This document shows, piece by piece, positions 10,231 through 20,740 of a DNA stretch of 64,000 nucleotides. Position 1 is the first letter of the stretch, and every line of letters starts with the position of its first letter. The translations under genes and the position numbers were made by a program. The stretch comes from Thalassobaculaceae bacterium (GTDB taxonomy: Bacteria; Pseudomonadota; Alphaproteobacteria; Thalassobaculales; Thalassobaculaceae): positions 100,644-164,643 of the forward strand of contig JARGOG010000002.1 in the NCBI GenBank assembly GCA_029212785.1, written 5' to 3'. Below the pieces are notes generated by a model. It was not told the DNA's origin and did not search any database. It was given only the letters and a program-made list of their open reading frames with translations.

Positions 10231-11785
10231 TCAGGAAAGATCCGTTTCCCAGAACATGCTGTCGTTCGGCGTACCGGTCTTGTAACCGGTCACGCTCTCG
10301 GACCACGCGTCGGTGCTGTCGACATAGACGACCTGGGTGTACGGGACCTGATCGTGCAGGATCTTCAGGAAGTCGCCATAGACGATCTGCCGCTCTTCCG
10401 CGTTCACCGTGACCAGGAACTTGTTGAGCAGGTCGAAGGCCTTCAGGCCATGTTCGTCGCCCCAGCCGAGCTGGCGGGTCGGCGGCGTGTAGAACAGCGG
10501 AGCCGTGGCGGCGCTGAAGCCGAAATAGCCGGCGTTCAGATCCTCGTAGGAGGCCTCGTAGTCCCAAACCCGCATCTTGCCGAACATCACGCTCTTCTCG
10601 AGCGGCTCGATGTTCATCTTGATGCCGATATCGGCGAGGTTGGCCTGGATCACCGTGAGCTGCTCGACGAACCAGCCCTGGGCGGTGGTCATGCAGGTGA
10701 ACTCGAAATTATCCGGCTTCGAGCTCGCCTTCAGGTACTTCTTGGCCATGTCCGGATCGTAGCCGATCTTGACCATATCCGCCGGGTAGTCGCCGGCCGG
10801 AAGCTGCCAGCCCGGCGTCGGCGCGTAGGCAACCTGGGCCATGCCGTAGAACACCTTGTCGGCGATCGCCTTGCGGTCGATGCCGTAGGCCACCGCGCGG
10901 CGCAGGTTCACGTCCTGGAACGGGCCGGCCTTGGTGTTGAAGTAGACCTGCTCGGTCTGGGTGCCCGGCACCTGGCCGACAACCACACCCGGCGCGCCCT
11001 TCAACTGCTCCAGATTGCGCGGCGGGATCTCCTTCATCATGTCGACCTGACTGGTGATCAGGTTCGTGACCTTCACGGTGTCGTCCGGAATGATCTGGAA
11101 ATAGACCTCGTCCAGCTTCGGAACGCCGGCGGTGAAGTAGGCTTCGTTCTTCTTCAGCAGGATGTGGTCGTCCTTGATCCACTCCACGAACTCGAACGGA
11201 CCGGTACCGACCGGGTTGCGCGCGAAGTCCTTGCCGAATTCCTCGGCGGCCTTCTTGCTGACGATCTTGCACATGGTCGAGGTGTCGAGGAAGTCCGGGT
11301 AGGGCTCCGCCATGGTGAACTTGACGGTGTACTTGTCGACCGCTTCCACCTTGGCCAGAGGCTTCAGCCACAGCGACAGGAAGAAGCTCTGGCCGGTTTC
11401 GACCGCGCCGCGGATGGTGTCGTAGGTGTAGACCACATCCTCGGCGGTCATCTCGCCATAGCCCTTGTGGAACTGCACGCCTTCCTTGAGCTTGAAGATG
11501 TAGGTCAGGTCGTCTGGCTGTTCCGGCTCGGCGGACGCCAGATCGGGGAACATCTTGGAATCGGCATCATAGTTCATGAGGCCGTTGTAGATCTGCTTAT
11601 CGACGTTGAGGCTGGTCACGTCGCGGGGCGGGCGACGTGCGCACGTCGAGGCTCCATGCATCCGAGCTGATGGCGACGGTCAGTCGCCCGCCGGCAGCAT
11701 GGGCGATCTTGGAGGCGAGCAGGTCACTCGCGATGAAGGCGCCGGCACCAGCGCCGGCAATCTTCAGAAAATCCCTACGCTTCAT
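10231..11785 (-). pseudogene. Peptide-type ABC transporter substrate-binding protein, reading frame interrupted near codon 50 (frameshift or sequencing/assembly error)
   Basis: N-terminal ORF 11597..11785 (MKRRDFLKIAGAGAGAFIASDLLASKIAHAAGGRLTVAISSDAWSLDV) and C-terminal ORF 10231..11661 (RDVTSLNVDKQIYNGLMNYDADSKMFPDLASAEPEQ...) lie in different frames; break at about 11625..11641. Confidence 0.8.
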
Positions 11786-11861
11786 TGAGAAGTCTCCCGT
11801 TCATCTAACGTGAATTTGAAGGTGGTACCCTCCCGTAAGCCCCGCTTTTTGCTGCGGGTTC

Positions 11862-12827
11862 TCAGTAAAGGTGACACGCGACCGAGTGGGTCTCGTTCAC
11901 CTTCTTAAGCGTCGGCACTACCTGGCGGCACTGTTCGGTCGCGAATTGGCAGCGCGGATGAAAATGGCACCCCGACGGCGGGTTGACCGGACTCGGTATC
12001 TCGCCTTTCAGCAGGATCCGGTCGCGCTTGGCGCGCGGGTTCGGAACCGGGATCGCCGAGGTCAGGGCCTGGGTGTAGGGGTGCAGCGGCTTGGCGTAGA
12101 GGCTGTCGCGGTCGGCGATCTCGACCAGCTTGCCGAGATACATGACGGCAATGCGCTCGCAGAGATGCTGCACGACGTTCAGGTCGTGGGCGATGAACAA
12201 ATAGGACAGGCCGAAATCGCTGCGCAGCTTATGCAGCAGATTCAGCACCTGGGCCTGGATCGACACGTCGAGTGCCGAGACCGGCTCGTCGGCGATGATC
12301 AGCTTCGGGTTGAGGGCGAGCGCGCGGGCGATGCCGATGCGCTGGCGCTGGCCGCCGGAGAATTCGTGCGGATAGCGGCTGGCCATGCGCGGGTTGAGGC
12401 CGACCGTCTCCATCAGATCGGCCACCCGCTTGTCCACGTCCGAGCCGGTGGCCACGCCGTGCAGGCGGATCGGCTCGGCGATGGTGCTGGCGACGGTGAG
12501 GCGGGGGTTCAGAGAGGAATAGGGATCTTGGAAGATGAACTGCATGTCCCGGCGCAGCGGTCGGAACTCGTTATCCGACATCTTCTGGGTATCTTTGCCG
12601 TCGAAGATGATGTCGCCGGCGGTTGCCTGAAGAAGTCGGACGAGCAGGCGGCCGGTGGTCGTCTTGCCAGAGCCGCTTTCGCCGACCAGGCCGAGGATCT
12701 CGCCCTTGTAGATGTCGAAGCTCACATCATCGACGGCGCGGACATATTTGACGTCGCGCGAGAACAGCGACCCTTTGCGGATCGGGAAGTATTTCTTGAG
12801 TCCGGCGACTTCCAGCAATTTCTCCAA
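11862..12827 (-). CDS. dppF: Oligopeptide ABC transporter ATP-binding protein (DppF-like)
   Basis: [17 protein letters not shown] Walker [38 protein letters not shown]. Confidence 0.94.
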   Translation of the reverse strand: MEKLLEVAGLKKYFPIRKGSLFSRDVKYVRAVDDVSFDIYKGEILGLVGESGSGKTTTGRLLVRLLQATAGDIIFDGKDTQKMSDNEFRPLRRDMQFIFQDPYSSLNPRLTVASTIAEPIRLHGVATGSDVDKRVADLMETVGLNPRMASRYPHEFSGGQRQRIGIARALALNPKLIIADEPVSALDVSIQAQVLNLLHKLRSDFGLSYLFIAHDLNVVQHLCERIAVMYLGKLVEIADRDSLYAKPLHPYTQALTSAIPVPNPRAKRDRILLKGEIPSPVNPPSGCHFHPRCQFATEQCRQVVPTLKKVNETHSVACHLY

Positions 12828-12868
12828 GAACGCTCCCCTTCACTACGCGGTTTGGTGATTTGCGCCGA

Positions 12869-13873
12869 TCAGCCCGCCGCCGCCGTGACGGCGGTCTGGG
12901 TGACGCTGTCGAGCCAGCATCGGCTCATATGTCCAGGCGCGACCTCGCGGAACGGCGGTTCCTCGTCGACGCATTTCTGCATGCAGAAGCCGCAGCGCGG
13001 CGCGAAGCTGCAGCCCTGTGGCACGCGCAAAAGATCCGGTGGCTGTCCGGGGATCGGCTTGAGTTGATCGACCCGGTGTTCCGGCGTCGGCAGCGAGTCG
13101 AGCAGACCCCGCGTGTAGGGGTGCTTCGGCTCGTCGAACAGGTCGAACACGTCGGCCTGCTCGACCACTTTGCCGGCATACATGACCACCACCTTGTCGC
13201 AGATCTCGGCGACGACGCCGAGGTCGTGGGTGATCAGGATGATGGCGCTGTTGAGGTCGTCGCGGATCCGGCGCAGCAGGTCCAGGATCTGCGCCTGCAC
13301 CGTCACGTCCAGCGCGGTCGTCGGTTCGTCGGCGATCAGCAGCGACGGCTCGCAGGCCAGCGCCATGGCGATCATCACGCGTTGGCGCATGCCGCCGGAA
13401 AATTCGTGGGGGTAGTTGTCGAGCCGACCCTCCGGCTCCGGAATGTTGACGTCCTTGAACAGTTCGAGCGCGCGGGCGCGGGCCTCGGTCTCGTTCATGT
13501 CCAGATGCAGGCGCAGTACTTCGGTGATCTGGTTGCCGACGGTCATCGTCGGGTTCAGCGAGACCATCGGATCCTGGAAGATCATGGAGATCCGGTTGCC
13601 CCGGACCTTGCGCATCTGGGTCTCCGTGAGCTCCAGCAGGTCCTTGCCCTCGAACTCGATCTTGCCGTGGACGGTGCGGCCCGGCGGATTGGGCACGAGG
13701 CGGAGGATGGACCGGGCCGTGATGCTCTTGCCGCAACCGGACTCGCCGACGATCCCGAGCACCTGTCCCTGACCGACACTGAAGCTCACGCCGTCGACCG
13801 CGCGGACAACTCCTTCACGGATGAAGAAGTGGGTTTTCAAGTCAACGACGTTAAGCGACGGCGTTTCGGCCAT
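12869..13873 (-). CDS. dppD: Oligopeptide ABC transporter ATP-binding protein (DppD-like)
   Basis: [63 protein letters not shown] start chosen over the upstream ATG at 13912. Confidence 0.92.
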   Translation of the reverse strand: MAETPSLNVVDLKTHFFIREGVVRAVDGVSFSVGQGQVLGIVGESGCGKSITARSILRLVPNPPGRTVHGKIEFEGKDLLELTETQMRKVRGNRISMIFQDPMVSLNPTMTVGNQITEVLRLHLDMNETEARARALELFKDVNIPEPEGRLDNYPHEFSGGMRQRVMIAMALACEPSLLIADEPTTALDVTVQAQILDLLRRIRDDLNSAIILITHDLGVVAEICDKVVVMYAGKVVEQADVFDLFDEPKHPYTRGLLDSLPTPEHRVDQLKPIPGQPPDLLRVPQGCSFAPRCGFCMQKCVDEEPPFREVAPGHMSRCWLDSVTQTAVTAAAG

Positions 13874-13898
13874 AAGTTCGAACCCCCAAAACCCTGGC

Positions 13899-13911
13899 TG
13901 CACATTGTGCA
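13899..13911. promoter_or_regulatory. Candidate operator upstream of dppD operon: TGCACA-T-TGTGCA palindrome
   Basis: Perfect 6-1-6 palindrome; contains part of TGTGCACATGC, an 11-mer also found upstream of iclR. Confidence 0.45.
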
Positions 13912-14022
13912 CATGCGAACGTTAGAGTGCGGTCCACCTCAGGTAAATACGTCCAATGAAGATTTCGCGACGATCCGTGATGTTATCCGGTCTCGCGATA
14001 ATTTATTAAAATATTTCAATGT

Positions 14023-14037
14023 GTTAAAAATTTTAAC
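14023..14037. promoter_or_regulatory. AT-rich perfect palindrome GTTAAAA-A-TTTTAAC in the AT-rich intergenic segment
   Basis: 15-bp palindrome within AT-rich DNA (about 13980-14055) between tauD-like 3' end and dppD operon start. Confidence 0.45.
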
Positions 14038-14203
14038 CAGACATAAAATAATTCATGCGCACTCGCGGACCGCAATTTTCTCCGATGCGGGCCGACAGTT
14101 TTTGCAGGGTGTGTTGTGCGGTGCGGCAGAGCGCCGCGCGCACCCTTTCCCGACGCCTCGGCGATCCTCCGACACGGTGCTCATGCGACAGGGTGGAGCC
14201 GCC

Positions 14204-15286
14204 TCACACGATCGTCGTCGGCATCCCGTGACTTGCCGCCTGGCGCTGTTCGAACGCATGGCGGGTCTCGTCGTAACAGTGGCCGCGGAACCCGCCCCGC
14301 ACCGTCCCCGGGTCGATCGAGCGGAAGTACTCGCGCCAGCTCTCGGGCAGGAGAACGGAGTCCGGCGGCGCCAGCCACAGACGGTGCAGCAGACGCTTCT
14401 GGTCCGGTTCCTCGAAATCCTCGAACTCGGTGCGGGAGTGCAGCATGACGTGGTTGTTCATGATCTGCAGGTCGCCGGGTTCGAGCCACATGGTAAACAT
14501 CAGCTCCGGGCGCCGCAGGATCGCGTCCAGCAGGTCGGCGGTCTCGCGCTGGGCGTCGGATAGCCGCGGCACGCCCTCCAGTTCCTGGGCGGTGCGGACC
14601 CGGTTGCGGTTCCATTTGCAGAACAGACGGCCGTCCTGGAAATCGTAGATCGGCTGGCCGTAATACGGCGCCTCGTCGGGCGCCTCTTCCTGGTTGCGGC
14701 TGAAGTAGAACGGTGCGCGGGCGGTTTCGGCCAGATCCGGGCGCTCGGCGGCCAGGGCCTGCCAGGCCGACACGCTGCTGGTCACCATGCTCTGACCGCC
14801 GGCTTTGGCCTTGTTGTAGCAGGACAGGGTGACCAGGTCGCAGCTGTCCACGTGGAAGTCGAGCTTGGCGTTCGAGTTGTAGCCGCGTCCGCCGGCCGAG
14901 CGGTAATCCATACCCGCCGACCGGACTTCGGAGAGATAGTGGGTCGCCTTGCCCTGGGGCCGGGCGACGCCGAGATGCAGGCCGATGGCCCAGGTCAGCA
15001 GACGGAATTCCTCGGCATCCATTCCCTCGCGCGGCAGGCCTTTGATCAGCGAGACACCGCGACCGAAATGGGCCTCGCGGGCGGCTGCCGAGATGGTCTC
15101 CAGGCCGGGGCCGAGGTCGAACTCCTCGCGGCGGTAGTCGAGCAGGTCGCGGCCCGGTTCGAAGGCCGCTTTCACGGCGGCGGCGAGTTGTACCCGGTCC
15201 CTGTCTTCCAGCGTGAAAATCCAGCCCCGATCACGGGTCAGATCCTCGACCCGCCACGCGGCCGAGGTGTCGAAGTCCTGCGGCAT
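14204..15286 (-). CDS. TauD/TfdA family (Fe(II)/2-oxoglutarate-type) dioxygenase
   Basis: FHVDSCDLVTLSC (HxD) and NNHVMLHSRTEFEDFEEPDQKRLLHRLWLA (distal His/Arg region). Confidence 0.87.
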   Translation of the reverse strand: MPQDFDTSAAWRVEDLTRDRGWIFTLEDRDRVQLAAAVKAAFEPGRDLLDYRREEFDLGPGLETISAAAREAHFGRGVSLIKGLPREGMDAEEFRLLTWAIGLHLGVARPQGKATHYLSEVRSAGMDYRSAGGRGYNSNAKLDFHVDSCDLVTLSCYNKAKAGGQSMVTSSVSAWQALAAERPDLAETARAPFYFSRNQEEAPDEAPYYGQPIYDFQDGRLFCKWNRNRVRTAQELEGVPRLSDAQRETADLLDAILRRPELMFTMWLEPGDLQIMNNHVMLHSRTEFEDFEEPDQKRLLHRLWLAPPDSVLLPESWREYFRSIDPGTVRGGFRGHCYDETRHAFEQRQAASHGMPTTIV

Positions 15287-15369
15287 TTCCTTACCCGATC
15301 GTCTGCTTGTTATCGGGCAATGCTATCGGCCGCCAAATAGCCGGTAAAGGTACGGACTTTGGCTGTCGA

Positions 15370-16809
15370 TCAGGCGGCGGCTGACAACGCCGCGATGTCC
15401 GGCAGCGGGCGGGCCAGGCTCGGGATCGTCGCCATATAGGCCTCCAGGGCGGCGGAAATGCCGAGCAGCGCGTGGTCGCCGTAGCGCTTGCCGCTCACCT
15501 GCAGGCCGAACGGCGTGCCGGTCGGATCGAGACCGCAGGGCAGGGTGATCGCCGGATGTGCCGTATTCGTGATGCCGTAGGACAGGCCCAGCCAGTGGAA
15601 ATAGCTGCGCAGTTCCTCGCCATTGATATGGGTCGGGTAGAGCTGCTCGACCGGGAACGGCGGCACCGCCGCCATCGGCGACAGCAGGATATCGTAATCC
15701 TGCATGAAGGCGAGGAAGCGGCGGTAGGTCGTCGTCTGCTGGTTTTGCGCCCAGGCGGCGTCGGCGAAGGTATAGCCGAGCGCTTCCTCATAGTTGGCAA
15801 TGGCGTTCGGGCCGAGCAGCTCGCGCTTGTTCTCGTAATGCGGCCGGAACCGGTCGATGAACTGCAGCGAGCGCAGGATGGCGAAAACCTCGTCGGATTT
15901 CTCCAGCGGCGGGTCGATCTCGGTGACGCTGCCGAAGGCACCCTTGATGTCTTTGATCGCCGCGCGGAAGGTTTCGCGGATCCGATTGTCCACCGGGGCG
16001 AAGCCGAGATCCTCCGACACCGCGACCCGCAGGCTGGACAGATTGACCGTCGGCAGGTTCAGGAAGATCGACGGATCGACGGAATAGGCCAGCGGGTCGA
16101 CCGGATCCGAGCCGGCGAGCACCGACAGCAGCATGGCGGTGTCTGCCACGTCGCGGCCCATCGGTCCCTGCACCGAGATGCAGCTCCATCCGGTGCCACG
16201 CCCCGACATCGGCACCAGGCCGGGGGTCGGGCGGTAGCCGACGACGCCGCAATAGGCCGCCGGCGTGCGCAGCGATCCGCCGGTATCGGAGCCGAGCGCC
16301 ACGGGGACCATACCGGTCGCCAGGGCCACCGCCGACCCGCCGGAGGAACCGCCGCAGATCCGGGACGGGTCGAACGGGTTGCCGGTCGACCCGAAGACCG
16401 GATTGGTGGAATTCGCACCCAGCGCGAATTCCGGCACGTTGGTCTTGCCGACCGCAACGGCGCCGGCCTGGCGGGCGACGGCGACCAGACGCTCGTCCTC
16501 CTCCGGCACATTGTCGGCGAAGATCGGCGATCCGAAAGTGGTGCGTACGCCGCCGCTCACCATCGTCTCTTTCACCCCCATGGGCAGGCCGTGCAGAACC
16601 GACAGGTCGTCGCCGCGCATCACCGCGTCCTCGGCCGCCTTCGCCTCGTCCTCCGCCCGATCCCAGCAGGTTGTCGGGATGGCGTTGAGCGTCGGGTTCA
16701 CCGCGTCGATGCGGGTGCGGCAGGAGGCCAGAAGTTCGACCGGCGAGAGCTGCTTGGCGCCGATCAGGCGGCGTGCCGCCACGGCCGAGAGGTCACACGG
16801 CTCTGTCAC
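15370..16809 (-). CDS. Amidase (amidase signature family)
   Basis: GLPMGVKETMVSGGVRTTFGS; GGSSGGSAVALATGMVPVALGSDTGGSLRTPAAYCGVVGYRPT amidase signature with Ser-cisSer-Lys. Confidence 0.94.
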   Translation of the reverse strand: MTEPCDLSAVAARRLIGAKQLSPVELLASCRTRIDAVNPTLNAIPTTCWDRAEDEAKAAEDAVMRGDDLSVLHGLPMGVKETMVSGGVRTTFGSPIFADNVPEEDERLVAVARQAGAVAVGKTNVPEFALGANSTNPVFGSTGNPFDPSRICGGSSGGSAVALATGMVPVALGSDTGGSLRTPAAYCGVVGYRPTPGLVPMSGRGTGWSCISVQGPMGRDVADTAMLLSVLAGSDPVDPLAYSVDPSIFLNLPTVNLSSLRVAVSEDLGFAPVDNRIRETFRAAIKDIKGAFGSVTEIDPPLEKSDEVFAILRSLQFIDRFRPHYENKRELLGPNAIANYEEALGYTFADAAWAQNQQTTTYRRFLAFMQDYDILLSPMAAVPPFPVEQLYPTHINGEELRSYFHWLGLSYGITNTAHPAITLPCGLDPTGTPFGLQVSGKRYGDHALLGISAALEAYMATIPSLARPLPDIAALSAAA

Positions 16810-17810
16810 AGTCGGACTCCTTGGTCATGGTCGCGATATCCGGCGGGAACGGTGTCTTTGAACAGGTGGCACTCCACCAGACCGTCGGCATCCCGCGCCG
16901 GCAACGGTGCTGTCGTGCGGCAGAGCTCGGTGGCATGGACGCAGCGCGGATGAAAGGTGCAGCCCGAGGGCGGGTCGATCGGGTTGGGGAAGGCCGAGCC
17001 GAGCTGCGCGTCCGGTACGCCGAGCCCGGCCTCCGGCGTCAGCACCGAGGCCAGCAGTGCCTGCGAGTAGGGATGGCGCTGCTGGCGAAAGAAGGCCTGG
17101 CCCTCCGCCTCCTCGACGATCCGGCCGAGATACATGACCGAGACCTTGGAGGCGATCAGTTCGACCACCGCGAGGTTGTGGCTGATCAGCACGTAGGTGA
17201 GGCCGAGCTCCTTCTGCAAATCCAGCAGCAGGTTCAGAATCTGCGCCTGGACGGAGACGTCGAGGGCCGAGGTCGGCTCGTCGCAGATCACGATCTCCGG
17301 GCGCATGACGAGCGCGCGGGCGATCGCCACGCGCTGGCGCTGGCCACCGGAGAGCTGGCTCGGATACATGTCGTAGGCCCGCTTCGGCAGGCCGCAGAGG
17401 TCCATGATGTCCTCGACCTTGCGGCGCCAATCGGCGGGGGCGCCGATCTTGTGGACATAGAGCGGCAGGGTAATGATGCTGCCGATCGACTTGCGCGGGT
17501 TCAACGACGAATAGGGGTCCTGGAAGATCGGCTGGACCCGCTTGGCCAGCTCCCTGCGGCCAATCTCTTCAAGCGGCTGACCGCCGATCGCCAGCGTGCC
17601 GGAGGTCGGTGCCTGCAGGCCAAGCAGCATGCGGGCGACCGTGCTTTTGCCGCAGCCGGATTCGCCGACCAGACCAAGCACGCCGCCCCTCTCGATGCTC
17701 AGCGAGACGCCGTTGACCGCCCGCAGCGGGCGCTTCGGCTGGAACATGCCCTGGCGGACCTGGAAGGTGCAGTGCAGGTCGCGGGCTTCGAGGATCGGAG
17801 TGGTCGTCAT
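16806..17810 (-). CDS. dppF: Oligopeptide ABC transporter ATP-binding protein (DppF-like)
   Basis: [57 protein letters not shown]; start set at [13 protein letters not shown], overlapping the upstream stop. Confidence 0.93.
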   Translation of the reverse strand: MTTTPILEARDLHCTFQVRQGMFQPKRPLRAVNGVSLSIERGGVLGLVGESGCGKSTVARMLLGLQAPTSGTLAIGGQPLEEIGRRELAKRVQPIFQDPYSSLNPRKSIGSIITLPLYVHKIGAPADWRRKVEDIMDLCGLPKRAYDMYPSQLSGGQRQRVAIARALVMRPEIVICDEPTSALDVSVQAQILNLLLDLQKELGLTYVLISHNLAVVELIASKVSVMYLGRIVEEAEGQAFFRQQRHPYSQALLASVLTPEAGLGVPDAQLGSAFPNPIDPPSGCTFHPRCVHATELCRTTAPLPARDADGLVECHLFKDTVPAGYRDHDQGVRL

Positions 17811-18805
17811 GCCAGGCTCCCCGCCGCGACGGTTCTCACCTGTTCCGCGCGCACGCAGCGCACCGCGTGGTTGGGGGCGACGGTATGGGTCTCGACATGC
17901 TGCTGGCAGATGTCCTGCGCGTAGGAGCACCGGTTGGCGAAGGCGCAGCCGGCCATCTCGCCGATCATCGAGGGCACGATGCCCGGAATGGTGCCGAGCC
18001 GCTCACCGTGCCGGGTCTTGCCGGGCACCGGAATGCAGTTCAGCAGGCCCTGGGTGTAGGGGTGGGTCGGCCGACTGAAGATCTCGGCCACATCGCCGCT
18101 TTCGATGATCTCGCCGGCATACATCACCGCCACCCGGTCGGCGACGCGGGCGACGACACCGAGGTCGTGGGTGATCAGAATCACCGCCATGTCGAACTCG
18201 CGCTGCAGGTCCTTGATGAGGTGCAGGATCTGCGCCTGGATGGTGACGTCGAGCGCCGTCGTCGGCTCGTCGCAGATCAGCAGGTCCGGGCCGCACATCA
18301 GCGCCATGGCGATCATTACGCGCTGGCGCAGGCCACCGGAGAGCTGATGCGGATACTGGGTGAGGCGGCTGGCGGCGGCGGTAATGCCGACCTTCTCCAG
18401 CAGATAGACCGCCCGTTCCCGGGCCTCCCGGGCCGACACGCCCTTGTGCAGGCGGATGCCTTCCTCAAGCTGGTTGCCGATGGTGTAGGCCGGGTTCAGC
18501 GAGGTCATCGGCTCCTGGAAGATCATCGCCATGGAATTGCCGCGCATCCTCGCCATGCCGCGCTCGCCGACGCCGAGCAGGTCGGTGCCGTCGAATTCGA
18601 TCCGGTCGGCGTCGCGCTTCGCCCGGCTCGGCAGCAGGTTCATCAGCGCCAACGAGGTCAGCGACTTGCCGCAGCCGGACTCGCCGACCAGGCACAGGGT
18701 CTCGCCCTTGGCGACCTCGAAGCTGATGCCGCGCACCGCATGCAGCACGCCGGCGGAGAGTGGGATGGAGACCCGCAGGTTCTCGACGCTCAATGTTGTC
18801 GTCAT
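17807..18805 (-). CDS. dppD: Oligopeptide ABC transporter ATP-binding protein (DppD-like)
   Basis: [58 protein letters not shown]. Confidence 0.93.
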   Translation of the reverse strand: MTTTLSVENLRVSIPLSAGVLHAVRGISFEVAKGETLCLVGESGCGKSLTSLALMNLLPSRAKRDADRIEFDGTDLLGVGERGMARMRGNSMAMIFQEPMTSLNPAYTIGNQLEEGIRLHKGVSAREARERAVYLLEKVGITAAASRLTQYPHQLSGGLRQRVMIAMALMCGPDLLICDEPTTALDVTIQAQILHLIKDLQREFDMAVILITHDLGVVARVADRVAVMYAGEIIESGDVAEIFSRPTHPYTQGLLNCIPVPGKTRHGERLGTIPGIVPSMIGEMAGCAFANRCSYAQDICQQHVETHTVAPNHAVRCVRAEQVRTVAAGSLA

Positions 18806-18815
18806 CGCGCGGCTC

Positions 18816-19721
18816 CTAGGCCCGGTTCTCGGGAACGGTCACGTCGCGCACGCCGTCGCCGAGCAGATTGACCGCCAGCAGCATCATGAACAGCGCCGAT
18901 CCGGGAATGGCGATCAGCCAGGCGTCGAACAGGATGTAGTTCCGCCCTTCCGAGATCATCAGGCCCCAGGACGGCAGCGGCGGCTGGACGCCGAGGCCGA
19001 GGAAGCTGAGTGCAGCCTCGAGCAGGACGGCATGGGCGAACTCCAGCGTGGCGACCACGATGAGCTGGTTCATTACGTTGGGCAGGATCTCCCGCGCCAG
19101 GATGTACCAGGTCGAGCAGCCTGCCGCCTGGGCGGCGGCGATGTAGTCCAGCGAGCGGATCTGCTGGGTGCTGGCGCGCATGACCACGGCATAGCGATCC
19201 CACAGCAGCAGGCCGAGCACCAGGATCACCATCTCCAGAGAGCCGCCGACGATGGCGACGACGGCGAGACTGACCAGAATCACCGGCAACGACAGACGGC
19301 AGGTGATCAGGAAGGTGACGACCATGTCGACCTTGCCGCCGAAATAGCCGGCGGCCACGCCCATGGAAGTCCCGATGATGCCGGAGATCAGCGCTGCCAT
19401 GACGCCGATCATCAGCGAGATCCGGGCGCCGTAGATCAGCCGGCTGAGATAGTCGCGGCCGACCTGATCGGTCCCGAGGACATGGGTCCAGGTGCCCTTG
19501 TCCTGCCAGATCGGCGGCACCAGACGGGCGACCAGATCCTGATGATACGGATCGTAGGGCGCGATCAGCGGCGCCAGCACGGCCATCAGGACGATGATCA
19601 GGAAGATCCCGCCGCCGATGACGATGCCGCGGTGGCCGAAGATCTTGCGGCGCAGGATCTGGCCCGGCGTAGGCCCCAGGATCTGCTCGGTCGTGGGGGC
19701 GGTGGTGTTCATGACCGACAT
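18816..19721 (-). CDS. dppC: Peptide-type ABC transporter permease (DppC-like)
   Basis: LGTDQVGRDYLSRLIYGARISLMIG; LSFLGLGVQPPLPSWGLMISEGR. Confidence 0.93.
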   Translation of the reverse strand: MSVMNTTAPTTEQILGPTPGQILRRKIFGHRGIVIGGGIFLIIVLMAVLAPLIAPYDPYHQDLVARLVPPIWQDKGTWTHVLGTDQVGRDYLSRLIYGARISLMIGVMAALISGIIGTSMGVAAGYFGGKVDMVVTFLITCRLSLPVILVSLAVVAIVGGSLEMVILVLGLLLWDRYAVVMRASTQQIRSLDYIAAAQAAGCSTWYILAREILPNVMNQLIVVATLEFAHAVLLEAALSFLGLGVQPPLPSWGLMISEGRNYILFDAWLIAIPGSALFMMLLAVNLLGDGVRDVTVPENRA

Positions 19722-19722
19722 C

Positions 19723-20640
19723 TCAGGCCACCCGAATTCTGGGGTTGAGCCAGGCGTTCAGCAAATCCGCCAGGAAGGTGAGGATGATGTAGAACCACGA
19801 GAACAGCAGCAGCACCGCCTGCACGGTCGGGAAATCCGAGCGCGAGATCGATTCCCAGGCCAAGAAGCCGGCACCGTGCAGGGCGAACACGGTCTCGATG
19901 ATGATCGAACCGGTGAGCATGAAGCCGAACTGCACCGCCGCCAGGCTGACCACCGGGATGATCGCGTTGCGCAGGGCGTGCTTGAACAGCACCTTGGCCG
20001 GGCGCAGGCCCTTGGCCCGGGCGGTGCGGACATAGTCCGACGACAGCACGTCGAGCAGGCCGGTGCGGGTCAGGCGCATGAAGGCCGGCGTCGCGTAATA
20101 GCCGAGCACGATGGTCGGCAGCACGAAATGCTCCCAGGAATCCGAACCGCTGGCCGGCAGGATCGGGAACCAGTAGGCGAACACCACGATCAGCATCAGG
20201 GCGAACCAGAAGCTGGGCAGCGCCTGGCCCAGGACCGCGAGCAGCAGGGCGGCACGGTCGATCAGGCTGTTCGGATACATCGCCGCCAGCACGCCGAGCG
20301 GGATCGACAGCAGCAGGGCGAAGGCCATGGCGCACACGCCGAGTGTCATGGTGACCGGCAGGCGTTCCGTGATCAGGTCGATCACCGGCAGGCGGAAATA
20401 GACCGAGTTGCCGAATTCGCCCTGGACCGCACCGGCGAGCCACTTGAAATACTGGACATAGACCGGCTGATCGAAGCCGTAGGCCGCCTTGATCGCCAGG
20501 ATATCGGCCTCGTTCGCCCGCTCGCCGGCCAGCGCCGTCGCCGGATCGCCGCTCAGATACAACAGGCTGAACACCAGGGCCGAGACCGTGAGGCTGACCA
20601 GGATGGCTAGTAGGATGCGCTTAGCGGTGTAGATGAGCAT
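19723..20640 (-). CDS. dppB: Peptide-type ABC transporter permease (DppB-like)
   Basis: YTAKRILLAILVSLTVSALVFSLLYLSGDPA; ETVFALHGAGFLAWESI. Confidence 0.93.
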   Translation of the reverse strand: MLIYTAKRILLAILVSLTVSALVFSLLYLSGDPATALAGERANEADILAIKAAYGFDQPVYVQYFKWLAGAVQGEFGNSVYFRLPVIDLITERLPVTMTLGVCAMAFALLLSIPLGVLAAMYPNSLIDRAALLLAVLGQALPSFWFALMLIVVFAYWFPILPASGSDSWEHFVLPTIVLGYYATPAFMRLTRTGLLDVLSSDYVRTARAKGLRPAKVLFKHALRNAIIPVVSLAAVQFGFMLTGSIIIETVFALHGAGFLAWESISRSDFPTVQAVLLLFSWFYIILTFLADLLNAWLNPRIRVA

Positions 20641-20672
20641 CGCGACGCCATGACATTGGAATGTAAAATCTG

Positions 20673-20724
20673 CCGCCGCCCCCGCCGCGACCTCCCTTTT
20701 CGGGCGGCGGCGTGGGGGCGGCGG
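20673..20724. repeat. GC-rich inverted repeat (about 16-bp stem, 2-nt bulge) between SBP and dppB
   Basis: CCGCCGCCCCCGCCGC ... GCGGCG(T)GGGGGCGGCGG. Confidence 0.8.
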
Positions 20725-20740
20725 TCAATTGGCGGTCAGT

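Noticed and set aside
8863-11670. 935-aa plus-strand ORF antisense to dppC/dppB/SBP
   Set aside because: Shadow ORF with H/R/D-rich composition and no recognisable motif; the minus strand encodes well-supported transporter genes.
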